Made by a program: the position numbers and the translations under genes
Assembly (NCBI RefSeq): GCF_002303925.1
Contig: NZ_MRCS01000039.1
Span: 1-64,000 of the forward strand
DNA: 64,000 nt
From: Pseudomonas sp. ACN8
GTDB lineage: Bacteria > Pseudomonadota > Gammaproteobacteria > Pseudomonadales > Pseudomonadaceae
Direction: 5' to 3'
Notes under the pieces: generated by a model
Told to the model about the DNA's origin: nothing
What the model saw: the letters and a program-made list of their open reading frames with translations, nothing else
Databases searched by the model: none
Shown here: one piece after another, positions 36,201-43,983 of the stretch
Numbering within the stretch: the stretch's first letter is position 1
How the letters are laid out: the number at the start of each line of letters is the position of its first letter

Positions 36201-36853
36201 AAAACTCCGTGGGCATCGGTGGCGCCTACATGTGCGTCTACGGCATGGAAGGCCCCGGCGGCTATCAGTTTGTCGGGCGCACCTTGCAGATGTGGAACCG
36301 CTACCGCGAAGTCGCCGCGTTCGATGGCAAACCCTGGTTGCTGCGGTTTTTCGACCAGATCCGTTTCTACCCGGTCAGCGCCGATGAACTGCTGCGCATC
36401 CGCCGGGATTTCCCCCTCGGGCGCTTCGACCTGAACATCGAGCACAGTCAGTTGAACCTGGCGCAATACCAGGCGTTCCTGGCCCGGGAAGCCGAGACCA
36501 TCGACGCGTTTCGCGAGCAGCAAAAAGGCGCATTCAACGCCGAGCGCGAACGCTGGATCGCCAGTGGCCAGGCGCATTTCGACAGTGAAGAACTGGCCCC
36601 GGAGGCGACCGAAGATGCACCGCTGACCAGCGGTCAGCAAAGCGTCGACAGCCACATCGCCGGCAACCTCTGGCAGGTTCAGGTCGAGACCGGTAGCCGT
36701 GTCGAGGCCGGTGACGTGCTGGTGATCCTGGAGTCGATGAAGATGGAAATCCCCCTGCTCGCGCCAATGGCCGGCGTGGTACGCGAGATTCGCGTGCAAC
36801 CGGGTTCGGCGGTGCGCGCCGGGCAGCGCGTTGTGGTGCTGGAACTTGACTGA
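33206..36853 (+). CDS. uca: Biotin-dependent urea/guanidine carboxylase
   Basis: The 1215-residue multidomain enzyme carries, in order, biotin carboxylase (residues 1-445; ATP-grasp loop KSTAGGGGIGM, EVNTRLQVEHGVTE), the AHS2/KipA domain (about 450-760), the AHS1/KipI domain (about 800-1010) and a C-terminal biotinyl domain with ESMKME, biotin on Lys1179. ATP and bicarbonate are used to carboxylate the substrate. Such genes are named urea carboxylase, but the guanidine riboswitch and DUF1989 partners point to guanidine. Residues 767-797 come from a complete REPIN lying in frame between AHS2 and AHS1, where a linker is expected. No ribosome site stronger than GGGGTT is seen before the ATG at 33206. 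Confidence 0.92.
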   Translation: MFEKVLIANRGAIACRILRTLRELQVQGVAVYSEADAASLHILQADEAHCLGEGAAAGTYLAVDKILAIAKSTGTTAIHPGYGFLSENAAFAEACEAVNIAFIGPTPEQLRVFGLKHTARALARQHGVPMLEGTELLDSLDAALLAGEQVGYPVMLKSTAGGGGIGMRVCRSAAELSESFEAVKRLGQNNFSDAGVFIEKYIQRARHLEVQVFGDGRGEVIALGVRDCSVQRRNQKVLEETPAPNLPDGMAEALCAAAIKLAKAVNYRSAGTVEFVFDSEARRFYFLEVNTRLQVEHGVTEQVWGVDLVRWMVQLAAGDLPPLSDLVQGLKPVGHAIQARLYAEDPGRDFQPSPGLLTAVDFPVANGIELRIDTWVEAGCEIPPYFDPMIAKVISWAPTREEAAADLHQALGASLLYGVETNRDYLRQILLDAPFASGQPWTRCLEGLVYQANTFEVLSAGTQTSVQDYPGRLGYWAVGVPPSGPMDSRALRLGNRLLGNDEGAAALEITMSGPLLRFNCEAVVAVTGAVIPLLLNGESVPMSTALLIPAGATLSLGTIAGTGARSYLCLRGGLQVPDYLGSKSTFTLGQFGGHGGRALRAGDVLHLPALNDRCAGQQLAEEQLTELSAIRQIRVIYGPHGAPEYFTRNYIGTFFATQWEVHFNSSRTGVRLIGPKPEWVRADGGEAGLHPSNIHDNPYAIGAVDFTGDMPVILGPDGPSLGGFVCPVTVIEADLWQLGQLKAGDKVQFLPVDIKTARALALKWNPSCRSEPARDDGITSDISVTETPQSRAGSLLQGIVSPVVLDLGQDNTRLVARLSGDTHLLLEIGAPELDLVLRFRAHALMQALESKDLHGVIDLTPGIRSLQIHYQPEQLPLSDLLGIVAGEWDAVCAAKDLQVPSRIVHLPLSWDDPACRLAIEKYMTTVRKDAPWCPSNLEFIRRINDLPNLDEVQRTVFDASYLVMGLGDVYLGAPVATPLDPRHRLVTTKYNPARTWTAENSVGIGGAYMCVYGMEGPGGYQFVGRTLQMWNRYREVAAFDGKPWLLRFFDQIRFYPVSADELLRIRRDFPLGRFDLNIEHSQLNLAQYQAFLAREAETIDAFREQQKGAFNAERERWIASGQAHFDSEELAPEATEDAPLTSGQQSVDSHIAGNLWQVQVETGSRVEAGDVLVILESMKMEIPLLAPMAGVVREIRVQPGSAVRAGQRVVVLELD
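35507..35595. repeat. REPIN inside the carboxylase coding sequence
   Basis: TGTAGGAGTGAGCCTGCTCG at the left and CGAGCAGGCTCACTCCTACA at the right form perfect inverted ends around a 49-base spacer. The whole 89-base element is translated without a stop. It has a T in place of the usual C in both arms (AGTGAGCC / GGCTCACT), a paired change. Confidence 0.93.
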
Positions 36854-36878
36854 ACCCATGTTGAAAAGGACTATCGCC

Positions 36879-38657
36879 ATGAACATCGATCTGCAACTCG
36901 ACACCCTGCGCGGCGCTTATCGCGACGGCCGCATCACGCCACGGCAATTGCTGCTGCAACTGCGGGACAAAGCCGCCGCGCTGAACCCGGACTATCACCT
37001 GTTCATCCACTTGCTCAGTGTCGATGAACTGGAGCCTTACCTCGCCGCCCTCGACGATCGCGATCTCGCTAGCCTGCCGCTGTATGGCGTGCCGTTCGCG
37101 ATCAAGGACAACATCGACCTGGCGGGCATTCCGACCACGGCGGCGTGCCCGGCATTCGCCTACGTGCCGGAGCGTTCGGCGACCATCGTCGAACAATTGC
37201 TGGCCCTTGGTGCGATTCCGTTGGGCAAGACCAATCTCGACCAGTTCGCCACGGGGCTCAACGGCAGCCGCTCACCGTATGGCGCGTGCCCCAACAGCGT
37301 GTTGCCGGAGTATCCGTCGGGCGGCTCCAGCGCCGGATCATCGCTGGCGGTGGCGCTCGGGGTCGCGAGTTTTGCGCTGGGCACAGACACCGCCGGCTCA
37401 GGGCGTGTGCCGGCGGCGTTGAACAATCTGGTCGGCATGAAGGCCACCAAGGGCCTGATCTCGACGGCTGGCGTGGTTCCGGCCTGTCGTACGCTGGATT
37501 GCGTCACCACCTTCACCGCCACGGCGCGGGAAGCCAGTCAGTTGCTGGCGCTCACCGCACGCCTCGACCCTCGGGACGAATACAGCCGCAGCAACCCCCT
37601 GTGGAACGACGGTTCGGCGTTCGGTACACCGCGCCCCTTCCGTTTCGGCGTACCCCGTGCACAGGACCTGCAATTCTTCGGTTGCCCTGAGGGTCCGCTG
37701 TTGTTCGGTGATGCCATCGACCGCCTCAAGGCCCTGGGTGGCGAAGCGGTGGAACTGGACCTGTCGCCGTTTCTGGAGGCCGCACGCTTGCTCTATGAGG
37801 GTCCGTGGGTGGCCGAACGCTACAGCGTGGCCGGGAAGTTGATGGCGCAAAATCCCGAGGCCGTGTTGCCGGTGATTCGCGCCGTGTTGGCCAAGGCACC
37901 CGCCGTCGATGGCGTGCAAACCTTCCGCGCCCAATACCGGCTGCAAGCGCTCAAAGCCCTGTGCGACACAGCTCTGGAAGGCCTGGATTGCGTCGTCACG
38001 CCGACCATCGGCCGCCCGGTGACGCTGGCGCAGCTCGAGGCCGAACCGGTGCTGCGCAATTCGGAACTGGGCTACTACACCAACTTCATGAACCTGCTCG
38101 ACTACGCCGCCGTCGCCGTGCCCAGCGCGTTCATGGACAACGGCATGCCCTGGGGGGTGACGCTGTTTGGCCGGGCCTTTACCGATCAGTACCTGTTGAG
38201 CGTGGCGGATACCCTGCAGCGTCAGCAAGGCCTGGTCGCGCCTGCACCGACGACGGTTGCCCGCCATGATCGGGCGCGGCTGGTGGTCTGTGGTGCACAC
38301 CTGGACGGGTTGGCGTTGAACTGGCAACTCAAGCAGCGCGGGGCCCGTTTGGTGGAAACGACATTCAGCTCGCCGGATTATCAACTCCATGCCCTGGCCG
38401 GCGGCCCGCCGTTTCGTCCGGGCATGGTCCGCGTGAAGGACGGCGGCGTGGCGATTGCGGTGGAGATCTGGGAGTTGCCGAGCAGCGAGTTGGGTTCATT
38501 CCTGACCGGAATCCCGGCGCCACTGGGGTTGGGCAAGGTGCAACTGTCGGACGGTCGCTGGGAGAGCGGGTTTATCTGTGAGGCGTATGGGCTGGAGGGC
38601 GCGGTGAACATCAGCCATTTGGGCGGGTGGCGGATGTATCTGAAATCACTGGGCTAA
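36879..38657 (+). CDS. atzF: Allophanate hydrolase
   Basis: Hydrolyses allophanate to two ammonia and two CO2, the last step of the pathway. I chose ATG 36879 (AAAGGA upstream) over the in-frame ATG at 36858. The 592-residue protein has an amidase-signature domain with Lys76 (AIKDNID), cis-Ser150 (SGGSSAGSS) and nucleophile Ser174 (TAGSGR), then a C-terminal domain (about 465-592) typical of AtzF/DUR1. It begins 25 bases after the carboxylase stop. Confidence 0.94.
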   Translation: MNIDLQLDTLRGAYRDGRITPRQLLLQLRDKAAALNPDYHLFIHLLSVDELEPYLAALDDRDLASLPLYGVPFAIKDNIDLAGIPTTAACPAFAYVPERSATIVEQLLALGAIPLGKTNLDQFATGLNGSRSPYGACPNSVLPEYPSGGSSAGSSLAVALGVASFALGTDTAGSGRVPAALNNLVGMKATKGLISTAGVVPACRTLDCVTTFTATAREASQLLALTARLDPRDEYSRSNPLWNDGSAFGTPRPFRFGVPRAQDLQFFGCPEGPLLFGDAIDRLKALGGEAVELDLSPFLEAARLLYEGPWVAERYSVAGKLMAQNPEAVLPVIRAVLAKAPAVDGVQTFRAQYRLQALKALCDTALEGLDCVVTPTIGRPVTLAQLEAEPVLRNSELGYYTNFMNLLDYAAVAVPSAFMDNGMPWGVTLFGRAFTDQYLLSVADTLQRQQGLVAPAPTTVARHDRARLVVCGAHLDGLALNWQLKQRGARLVETTFSSPDYQLHALAGGPPFRPGMVRVKDGGVAIAVEIWELPSSELGSFLTGIPAPLGLGKVQLSDGRWESGFICEAYGLEGAVNISHLGGWRMYLKSLG

Positions 38658-38686
38658 GCACCAGACGCCCATGCAACACCAAACCC

Positions 38687-38772
38687 TGTGGGAGCGAGCC
38701 TGCTCGCGATAGCGTCAGCACATTCACGATTGATGTGACTGACACACCTATATCGCGAGCAAGCTCCCCACA
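38687..38772. repeat. REPIN, partly degraded right arm
   Basis: The left arm TGTGGGAGCGAGCCTGCTCG is intact; the right arm reads TATCGCGAGCAAGCTCCCCA and lacks part of the consensus. It follows the guanidine operon. Confidence 0.8.
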
Positions 38773-38890
38773 AGGAGCACCTGCAACCTCCGTGGAACAT
38801 GGGAACGACCATTCGCCGCGCACATGGAGCAGTTATTTCTCCGCTGTGCCATTAGAATGCAACCATCGGATGACTGCCAATGGAACTGCC

Positions 38891-40384
38891 ATGCCGCTTC
38901 GCTCGCCGCTGTACTCTCAACGTTCGTTGGTGCTCACGCTGGTCGCGTTGCTGGGCGCAGGTTTCCTCGCCACCTCCTTCCTCAGTTACTACGCCTCCCG
39001 GGCTTCGATCCGCGACAACATCGTCAACACCGAGTTGCCACTGACATCGGACACGGTCTACTCGGAAATCCAGAAAGACCTCGTCAGGCCGATCCTGATT
39101 TCCTCGATGATGGCCCGCGACACCTTCATGCGCGACTGGGTGGTCAATGGTGAAAAGGATTCCGACCAGATGACCCGCTACCTCAACGAGGTCATGACCC
39201 ACTACGGCGCCTACACCGCGTTCTTCGTCTCCAACACCAGCCTGACCTACTACCACGCCAAGGGCGTGCTCAAACAGGTCAAGACCACCGAGCCCCGCGA
39301 CGCCTGGTACTTTCGCGTGAGGGACATGAAGGATCCGTACGAGATCAACGTCGACCCGGACCTCGCCAACAAGGACAACCTGACCTTCTTCATCAACTAC
39401 AAGGTCTACGACTACAACAGCCGATTCATCGGCGCGGCCGGGGTTGGTCTGACCGTCGACGCCGTGATCAAGCTGATCGACAAGTACCAGCAGCGCTATC
39501 AACGCAGTGTGTATTTCGTCGACAACTTCGGGCGCCTGGTGCTCACCGGCGCCGAAGGGGGTCCGCAGGGTGCGCACATCGGGCAGAAACTCAGCGAACT
39601 CGACAGCATGAAAGACCTGGTCAGCCGGCTGCCCAAACCCCACAGCGGCAGCTATGAATATTCCGTGCAGGGCCAGGGGCATTTCCTCAACGTGCGGTTT
39701 ATCCCGGAGCTGAACTGGTACCTGTTCGTCGACAAACGCGAAGACAGCGCCCTTGGTGAAATCCGCCACTCGCTGTACCTCAACCTGCTGATCTGTCTGC
39801 TGGTGACCTTGATTGTGCTGGCCCTGCTCAACCGGGTGATCAAGCGCTATCAGGACAAGATCCAGGCCCAGGCCATCCTCGACAGCCTGACCGAACTGCC
39901 CAACCGTCGTGGCTTCGACCTGCTGGCCGCGCAAGCCATGCACGAAGCCCGGCGCGAGCCCAAGCCGCTGACCGCTTTGCTGTTGGACCTCGACCACTTC
40001 AAGGCGCTGAACGACACCTACGGCCACCTGGCCGGCGACCAGGTACTGATCGGTTTCGCCCGGGACCTGGAAAGTTGCCTGCGGCACTCCGACATCGTCT
40101 GCCGCTGGGGCGGTGAAGAGTTCATCGTGCTGCTCAAGGACACTGACGGTAAGACCGCTCTGATGATTGCCGAGAAAATTCGTCAGCATGTGGAACAACA
40201 GCGCTATGCCTACAACGACAAGACCTTGCAACTGACGGTGAGCATCGGACTCACCACCCTGCAGCCCGATGACACCTTGCACAGCCTGCTGTCACGGGCG
40301 GATCATGCGATGTATCGGGCCAAGCAAAGTGGCCGCAACCGAACCTGCATGGAAATGTCTCACTCCAGCTATGAACCAGCCTGA
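38891..40384 (+). CDS. Membrane diguanylate cyclase with dCache sensor (dCache-GGDEF)
   Basis: The 497-residue protein (ATG 38891, GGAA upstream; an alternative ATG is at 38870) has membrane segment 1 near residues 12-35, a periplasmic dCache domain (about 45-290), membrane segment 2 near 300-320 and a GGDEF domain with GGEEF at residues 407-411. RHSD five residues before it is an inhibitory I-site, so product feedback is likely. It should make c-di-GMP in response to a small ligand. The stop overlaps the next gene by 14 bases. Confidence 0.93.
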   Translation: MPLRSPLYSQRSLVLTLVALLGAGFLATSFLSYYASRASIRDNIVNTELPLTSDTVYSEIQKDLVRPILISSMMARDTFMRDWVVNGEKDSDQMTRYLNEVMTHYGAYTAFFVSNTSLTYYHAKGVLKQVKTTEPRDAWYFRVRDMKDPYEINVDPDLANKDNLTFFINYKVYDYNSRFIGAAGVGLTVDAVIKLIDKYQQRYQRSVYFVDNFGRLVLTGAEGGPQGAHIGQKLSELDSMKDLVSRLPKPHSGSYEYSVQGQGHFLNVRFIPELNWYLFVDKREDSALGEIRHSLYLNLLICLLVTLIVLALLNRVIKRYQDKIQAQAILDSLTELPNRRGFDLLAAQAMHEARREPKPLTALLLDLDHFKALNDTYGHLAGDQVLIGFARDLESCLRHSDIVCRWGGEEFIVLLKDTDGKTALMIAEKIRQHVEQQRYAYNDKTLQLTVSIGLTTLQPDDTLHSLLSRADHAMYRAKQSGRNRTCMEMSHSSYEPA

Positions 40385-40589
40385 CCTCTGCCCCGCCTGC
40401 GGCGCCCCCAACGACTGCACCCTGGCCGATCCGCGAACCGCTGACCGCGCCTGCTGGTGCTACGGCGTCAGCATCGACCCGGCCGTGCTCCAGGCGCTGC
40501 CGGCGGAACTGCGCGACGCCTCGTGCCTGTGCCCGCGCTGCGCCGAGGTCGAGGCGCAGTTGCAAGCAGCGTCCGAGTCGATCAAGTAA
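40371..40589 (+). CDS. Cysteine-rich CWC-family protein
   Basis: The 72-residue protein begins at ATG 40371 inside the end of the cyclase gene. It carries paired cysteine motifs CPACGAPNDC at residues 7-16, CWCYG further on and CLCPRCA near the end, suggesting two zinc knuckles. It resembles the CWC domain family of unknown function found beside rsuA-type genes. Confidence 0.8.
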   Translation: MNQPDLCPACGAPNDCTLADPRTADRACWCYGVSIDPAVLQALPAELRDASCLCPRCAEVEAQLQAASESIK

Positions 40590-40623
40590 GATGCGCGCCC
40601 CTTTCTTCACCGATCCTTAAGTC

Positions 40624-41316
40624 ATGCGTGTCGACCGTTTCCTCAGCAACCTGCCGTGCTTCAACCGTAAGCAGGTACGCCTGTTGCTGGTGGAAAAACG
40701 CGTCAGGGTTGACGGAAAAATCGTCAGTGACCCCCACAGCGAAGTCCGCGAATTCAGCCGCGTCGAGGTCGACAATGACGTGCTGCAAGTCGGCAAACCC
40801 CTGCGCCACTTCATGTTGCACAAGCCCGCCGGATGCGTCAGCGCCACCCGGGATCCGCAGCACCCGACCGCGCTCGATCTGATCGATGAACCGGACAAGG
40901 ACGAACTGCACATCGCCGGGCGCCTGGACTTCAACACCACGGGTTTGATGTTGATCACCAACGACGGCAGCTGGTCGCGGCGCCTGACCCAGCCGCAGAC
41001 CAAACTGCCCAAGGTCTATTACGTTGAAACCGAACAGGACATCGGCCCCGAATACGCGATCAAATTCAACGAAGGGCTGTACTTCGCCTTCGAAGACCTC
41101 ACCACGCAACCGGCCGGGCTAGAGTTGCTCGGGCCAAAATGCGCGCGCCTGAGTATCGTCGAAGGCCGCTATCACCAGGTCAAGCGCATGTTCGGCCACT
41201 TCAACAACAAGGTCATGCGCCTGCACCGCGAATGCATGGGGCCGCTGGTACTCGACGACGCGTTGAAACCGGGCGAATACCGCCCGCTGAGCGATGAAGA
41301 GATCGGCTCGATCTAA
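40624..41316 (+). CDS. rsuA: 16S rRNA pseudouridine(516) synthase
   Basis: The 230-residue protein has an N-terminal S4 RNA-binding domain (MRVDRFLSNLPCFNRKQVRL) and a RsuA/RluB-type catalytic domain with the active-site aspartate in AGRLDFNTTGL (Asp102) and the closing motif YHQVKRMFGHFNNKV. Length and features match RsuA, which modifies U516 of 16S rRNA. It lies 34 bases after the CWC gene. Confidence 0.93.
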   Translation: MRVDRFLSNLPCFNRKQVRLLLVEKRVRVDGKIVSDPHSEVREFSRVEVDNDVLQVGKPLRHFMLHKPAGCVSATRDPQHPTALDLIDEPDKDELHIAGRLDFNTTGLMLITNDGSWSRRLTQPQTKLPKVYYVETEQDIGPEYAIKFNEGLYFAFEDLTTQPAGLELLGPKCARLSIVEGRYHQVKRMFGHFNNKVMRLHRECMGPLVLDDALKPGEYRPLSDEEIGSI

Positions 41317-41629
41317 GCCAGCGACCGCTCAGCAGAAAGTTGTCGAACAATTTACCAATGGCACTTGCGCATTGATGTGACCCCTGCTTGAATCAGGACG
41401 TCGGCCGAAATGTGACCGACGAGTCACCACATACCTCTAAGAAACTTTTTGCCGGTAGGAGCCCAAGGGTTCCGGCCTCATCCGGCAGACTGCCCGCCAA
41501 TAACAATACCCGTCGACCGGACTGCAATGGATCGACATGGGCCTCTCAAATTCCAGGCGTATGCCTACCTGTCACAAAGCTCGTGCAATCTCATTTGCGC
41601 GCATACCCGCTTGCCAGGAGTCTTATGAC
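41317..41629. promoter_or_regulatory. Region upstream of phaG
   Basis: 313 bases with no convincing gene. A 6-base inverted repeat CGTCGG / CCGACG spans 41399-41421 and could be an operator. AGGAG at 41617-41621 is the ribosome site of phaG. Confidence 0.4.
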
Positions 41630-42514
41630 ATGAGGCCAGAAATCGCTGTGTTGGATATACAGGGTCAGTATCGGGTTTACACGGAGTTCTATCGCGCAGA
41701 CGCCGCAGAGAAGACCATTATTTTGGTCAACGGCTCGATGGCCACGACTGCGTCGTTTGCACAAACCGTGAAAAACCTCCATCCGCAGTTCAACGTCGTC
41801 TGCTACGACCAGCCCTACGCGGGCCGGTCAAAAGCCCACAACCTGCATGAAAAAATGCTCACCAAGGAAATCGAAGGGCAGATCCTGCTTGAGCTGATCG
41901 ACCACTTCGCCGCCGAACACGTGCTGTCCTTTTCCTGGGGCGGTGCCGCGACCATGATGGCGTTGTCGCAACGGCCACGGCGCATCGAAAAAGCCGTGAT
42001 CAGCTCGTTTTCCCCGGTGATCAACGCGCATATGCTCGACTACCTCGAGCGCGGCGTCGAACACCTCGGCAACCTGGACCGCGACCGGGTCGGACACCTG
42101 GTGAACGACACCATCGGCAAACACCTGCCGTCGTTGTTCAAGCGCTTCAACTATCGCCACGTCAGCTCCCTGGCCGAACATGAGTACGGGCAGATGCACT
42201 TCCACATCAGCGACGTGCTTCACAGCGACCGCCAGTGCTACCTGCACGCGGCGAAGAAGATCGACGTGCCGGTGCTGTTCCTAAACGGCGAATGGGACGA
42301 ATACACCGCCGCCGACGACGCCCGGTTGTTCGCCGGCCACGTGCAACACAGCACGTTCAGCACCCTTCAGGCCACCGGCCACTTTCTCGACATGGAGCAC
42401 AAAGCCGCCTGCCGAGACAGCCGCAACGCACTGATGGGCTTCCTTAAACCAGCGCAACTCGAAAGCCGACCGCGTTACCACAACGTCCAGGAACACCATG
42501 CATTGGCAAGCTGA
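41630..42514 (+). CDS. phaG: (R)-3-hydroxydecanoyl-ACP:CoA transacylase PhaG
   Basis: The 294-residue alpha/beta-hydrolase-fold protein links fatty acid synthesis to medium-chain polyhydroxyalkanoate formation. The N-terminus (MRPEIAVLDIQGQYRVYTEF) and the segment VNDTIGKHLPSLFKRFNYRH look almost the same as P. putida PhaG as I remember it. The nucleophile elbow is FSWGGA (Ser102), and GHFLDME near the end carries the histidine. RhlA is a close relative, but no rhlB is present, which favours PhaG. Confidence 0.92.
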   Translation: MRPEIAVLDIQGQYRVYTEFYRADAAEKTIILVNGSMATTASFAQTVKNLHPQFNVVCYDQPYAGRSKAHNLHEKMLTKEIEGQILLELIDHFAAEHVLSFSWGGAATMMALSQRPRRIEKAVISSFSPVINAHMLDYLERGVEHLGNLDRDRVGHLVNDTIGKHLPSLFKRFNYRHVSSLAEHEYGQMHFHISDVLHSDRQCYLHAAKKIDVPVLFLNGEWDEYTAADDARLFAGHVQHSTFSTLQATGHFLDMEHKAACRDSRNALMGFLKPAQLESRPRYHNVQEHHALAS

Positions 42515-42523
42515 AGTAGCGTC

Positions 42524-42590
42524 ATCGCGAGCAAGCCCCGCCCTGCTGCGTTAAACGTATTCTGCAGGCGCGAGGCTTGCCCGCGATCGA
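42524..42590. repeat. Divergent REP-like inverted repeat
   Basis: TCATCGCGAGCAAGCCCCGC and GCGAGGCTTGCCCGCGATCG form imperfect inverted ends with arms different from the common REP in this window, so it may be another REP class. Confidence 0.65.
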
Positions 42591-42694
42591 CCGTCATGCG
42601 GTCCGGGCTTTTTGTCACATCTGCGTTAAACCCGCTCCACGTAAAGAAAAACTTCAAATCCGCGGCCGTATCTGGTACAAAGTCACCGCTCTGA

Positions 42695-42768
42695 GCGGGT
42701 GTCGTATAATGGCATTACTCCAGCTTCCCAAGCTGATAACGAGGGTTCGATTCCCTTCACCCGCTCCA
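42695..42768 (+). tRNA. tRNA-Gly (anticodon CCC)
   Basis: Acceptor stem GCGGGTG pairs with CACCCGC, followed by discriminator T and an encoded CCA at 42766-42768. The anticodon arm CAGC-TTCCCAA-GCTG gives anticodon CCC, which reads glycine GGG. The T arm GAGGGTTCGATTCCCTT is typical. Length is 74 bases. tRNA-Gly(CCC) is a common island integration site in pseudomonads, and accessory genes follow it here. Confidence 0.95.
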
Positions 42769-42778
42769 ATCGAATTTT

Positions 42779-42869
42779 GATCTCACGTCAGGGTGGTTTT
42801 GACGGGGGATGTAGAGACAGAAAAAACCGGTCCAAGTGGCCGGTTTTTTTGTGTCCGGAATTTGGATTA
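42779..42869 (+). repeat. Direct repeat A downstream of tRNA-Gly, containing a terminator
   Basis: The stretch from TCTCACGTCAGGGTGG through a GATGTAGAGACAG segment to an ACCGGT hairpin and a final AATTTGGATT is matched by repeat B at 43707-43791 with the same order of blocks. The hairpin at 42821-42850 (AAAAAACCGG / CCGGTTTTTT) is a bidirectional terminator for the tRNA. Confidence 0.8.
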
Positions 42870-42975
42870 GCGTCTCCAAACTCTGAAAATTAGCGTTTTG
42901 GCGCAAGAACCGGGTTTTGTTAACGTTTTACTTATCCCGATAAAGGATTTCCTCCACGGAATCAGAGATTGCATC

Positions 42976-42990
42976 TCTTCGAAACGAAGA
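42976..42990. promoter_or_regulatory. Palindrome upstream of higB, candidate HigA operator
   Basis: TCTTCG-AAA-CGAAGA is a perfect inverted repeat 31 bases before the higB start. Antitoxins of this type repress their own promoter through such palindromes; assignment to HigA is inferred from position. Confidence 0.5.
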
Positions 42991-42996
42991 CTACCA

Positions 42997-43013
42997 CCTC
43001 CCAAAACGGGAGG
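42997..43013 (+). promoter_or_regulatory. Hairpin covering the higB ribosome binding site
   Basis: CCTCCC-AAAAC-GGGAGG forms a 6-base-pair GC-rich hairpin whose right arm is the Shine-Dalgarno sequence (GGGAGGAA) of the GTG start at 43021. It would limit toxin translation. Confidence 0.55.
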
Positions 43014-43020
43014 AAGTGCA

Positions 43021-43323
43021 GTGTGTGTGATTGCAAAAGGGACATTGCGGGAGTTCCGGGAAAGTAGCCCGGCTTATACTGACTCCGAAACACCACTGGT
43101 TGAATGGTATCGGCACATGGAGAAAGCCGTTTACGGCACGCCGCAAGAGGTTAAAGCGGAGCTGAGAACGGCCAGCATCCTCAAGGGTGGCAGGGTTGTA
43201 TTCAACATCGGTGGCAATAAATACCGGGTAATCATGGCAATCGACTATCAGCGCCAGCTCGGTTTCATACGATTCGTTGGCACCCACACCCAGTACGATC
43301 AGATCAACGCGGAGACCGTGTGA
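43021..43323 (+). CDS. higB: Type II toxin HigB (mRNA interferase)
   Basis: I chose GTG 43021, 5 bases after GGGAGGAAG; the frame is open further upstream without family similarity. The 100-residue protein starts VCVIAKGTLREF and has the HigB landmarks VVFNIGGNKYRVIMAIDY and FVGTHTQYDQI, the last containing the conserved catalytic-region histidine. HigB-type toxins cleave mRNA on the ribosome. Its stop overlaps the higA ATG (TGATG). The toxin-first order is usual for hig loci. Confidence 0.9.
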   Translation: MCVIAKGTLREFRESSPAYTDSETPLVEWYRHMEKAVYGTPQEVKAELRTASILKGGRVVFNIGGNKYRVIMAIDYQRQLGFIRFVGTHTQYDQINAETV

Positions 43324-43682
43324 TGGACATTAAACCTATTCACAACCAAGAAGACCTGACCGCTGCATTTGCACGCGTGGAGCAATTGTGGGGAGCTGAA
43401 ATGGGTTCGCCTGAGGGCGATGAGCTGGAAAATCTGGCGCTGCTCATCGAAAAGTACGAAGACGAGCATTACCCGATGCCGCCCTCCGATCCGATTGAGG
43501 CAATTAAATTTCGCATGGACCAGCAAGGCCTGACCCCTCGCGATCTGGAACCCTTCATTGGCACGAGCGGAAGGGTATCTGAGGTGCTGAACCGTAAACG
43601 TAAATTGAGCCTGTCGATGATCAAGCGCCTGCACGACGGGTTGCGGATTCCTTACGAAAGCTTGCTGGCGGGTGTTGCCTGA
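43323..43682 (+). CDS. higA: HigA-type antitoxin with HTH domain
   Basis: The 119-residue protein starts at ATG 43323, overlapping the higB stop. Residues 62-105 form an XRE-like helix-turn-helix (RMDQQGLTPRDLEPFIGTSG, then VSEVLNRKRKLS), and the acidic N-terminal half should wrap the toxin. It resembles the COG5499 HigA group. Autorepression of higBA is expected. Repeat B with a terminator begins 25 bases after the stop. Confidence 0.88.
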   Translation: MDIKPIHNQEDLTAAFARVEQLWGAEMGSPEGDELENLALLIEKYEDEHYPMPPSDPIEAIKFRMDQQGLTPRDLEPFIGTSGRVSEVLNRKRKLSLSMIKRLHDGLRIPYESLLAGVA

Positions 43683-43706
43683 TAACGTAGGCCTCCCCCA
43701 ATTTCA

Positions 43707-43791
43707 ACCTCACGTCAGGATGGTGGAGGGAGATGCAGAGATAGAAAAACCGGTTCAGGTACCGGTTTTTTTGTGCCTGAAATTTGGATCC
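43707..43791 (+). repeat. Direct repeat B, downstream of higBA, containing a terminator
   Basis: Matches repeat A (42779-42869) with small gaps: CTCACGTCAGG, then GGAGATGCAGAGATAG, an ACCGGTT hairpin and AATTTGGAT. The hairpin and T run at 43745-43772 form a terminator for higBA. Confidence 0.8.
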
Positions 43792-43927
43792 CGTGTTCAC
43801 GGCAAAACCTCGCAATACACAAAACAGATCAATTCAGGTTTGCCCCAAGCCCTTGCCAGAACACCCTTCTAGACTCGATTCCTATAGCGTTCCCGCCGGC
43901 CCCAGGAAGGATCCGGTGGTTATAGTG
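43792..43927. other. Spacer between higBA and hicAB
   Basis: Between repeat B and the hicAB promoter I see no gene or RNA. The whole higA-hicA gap is 301 bases and also holds the terminator and promoter listed separately. Confidence 0.4.
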
Positions 43928-43961
43928 TTGATTAACAAATAGCAGTAGGTATAGTAACCAC
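43916..43961 (+). promoter_or_regulatory. hicAB promoter with overlapping inverted repeat
   Basis: A sigma70-like promoter TTGATT (43928-43933), 16 bases, TATAGT (43950-43955) is enclosed by GTGGTTA (43916-43922) and TAACCAC (43955-43961). The inverted repeat is a probable autoregulatory operator for HicB. Confidence 0.55.
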
Positions 43962-43983
43962 AAGCACACCACAGGGAGGTGAT

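Noticed and set aside
38852..40282. 476-residue minus-strand frame
   Set aside because: Antisense of the dCache-GGDEF gene, which has clear domains.
42898..43020. Longer HigB starting at 42898
   Set aside because: The added residues do not look like HigB, and the strong ribosome site precedes GTG 43021.
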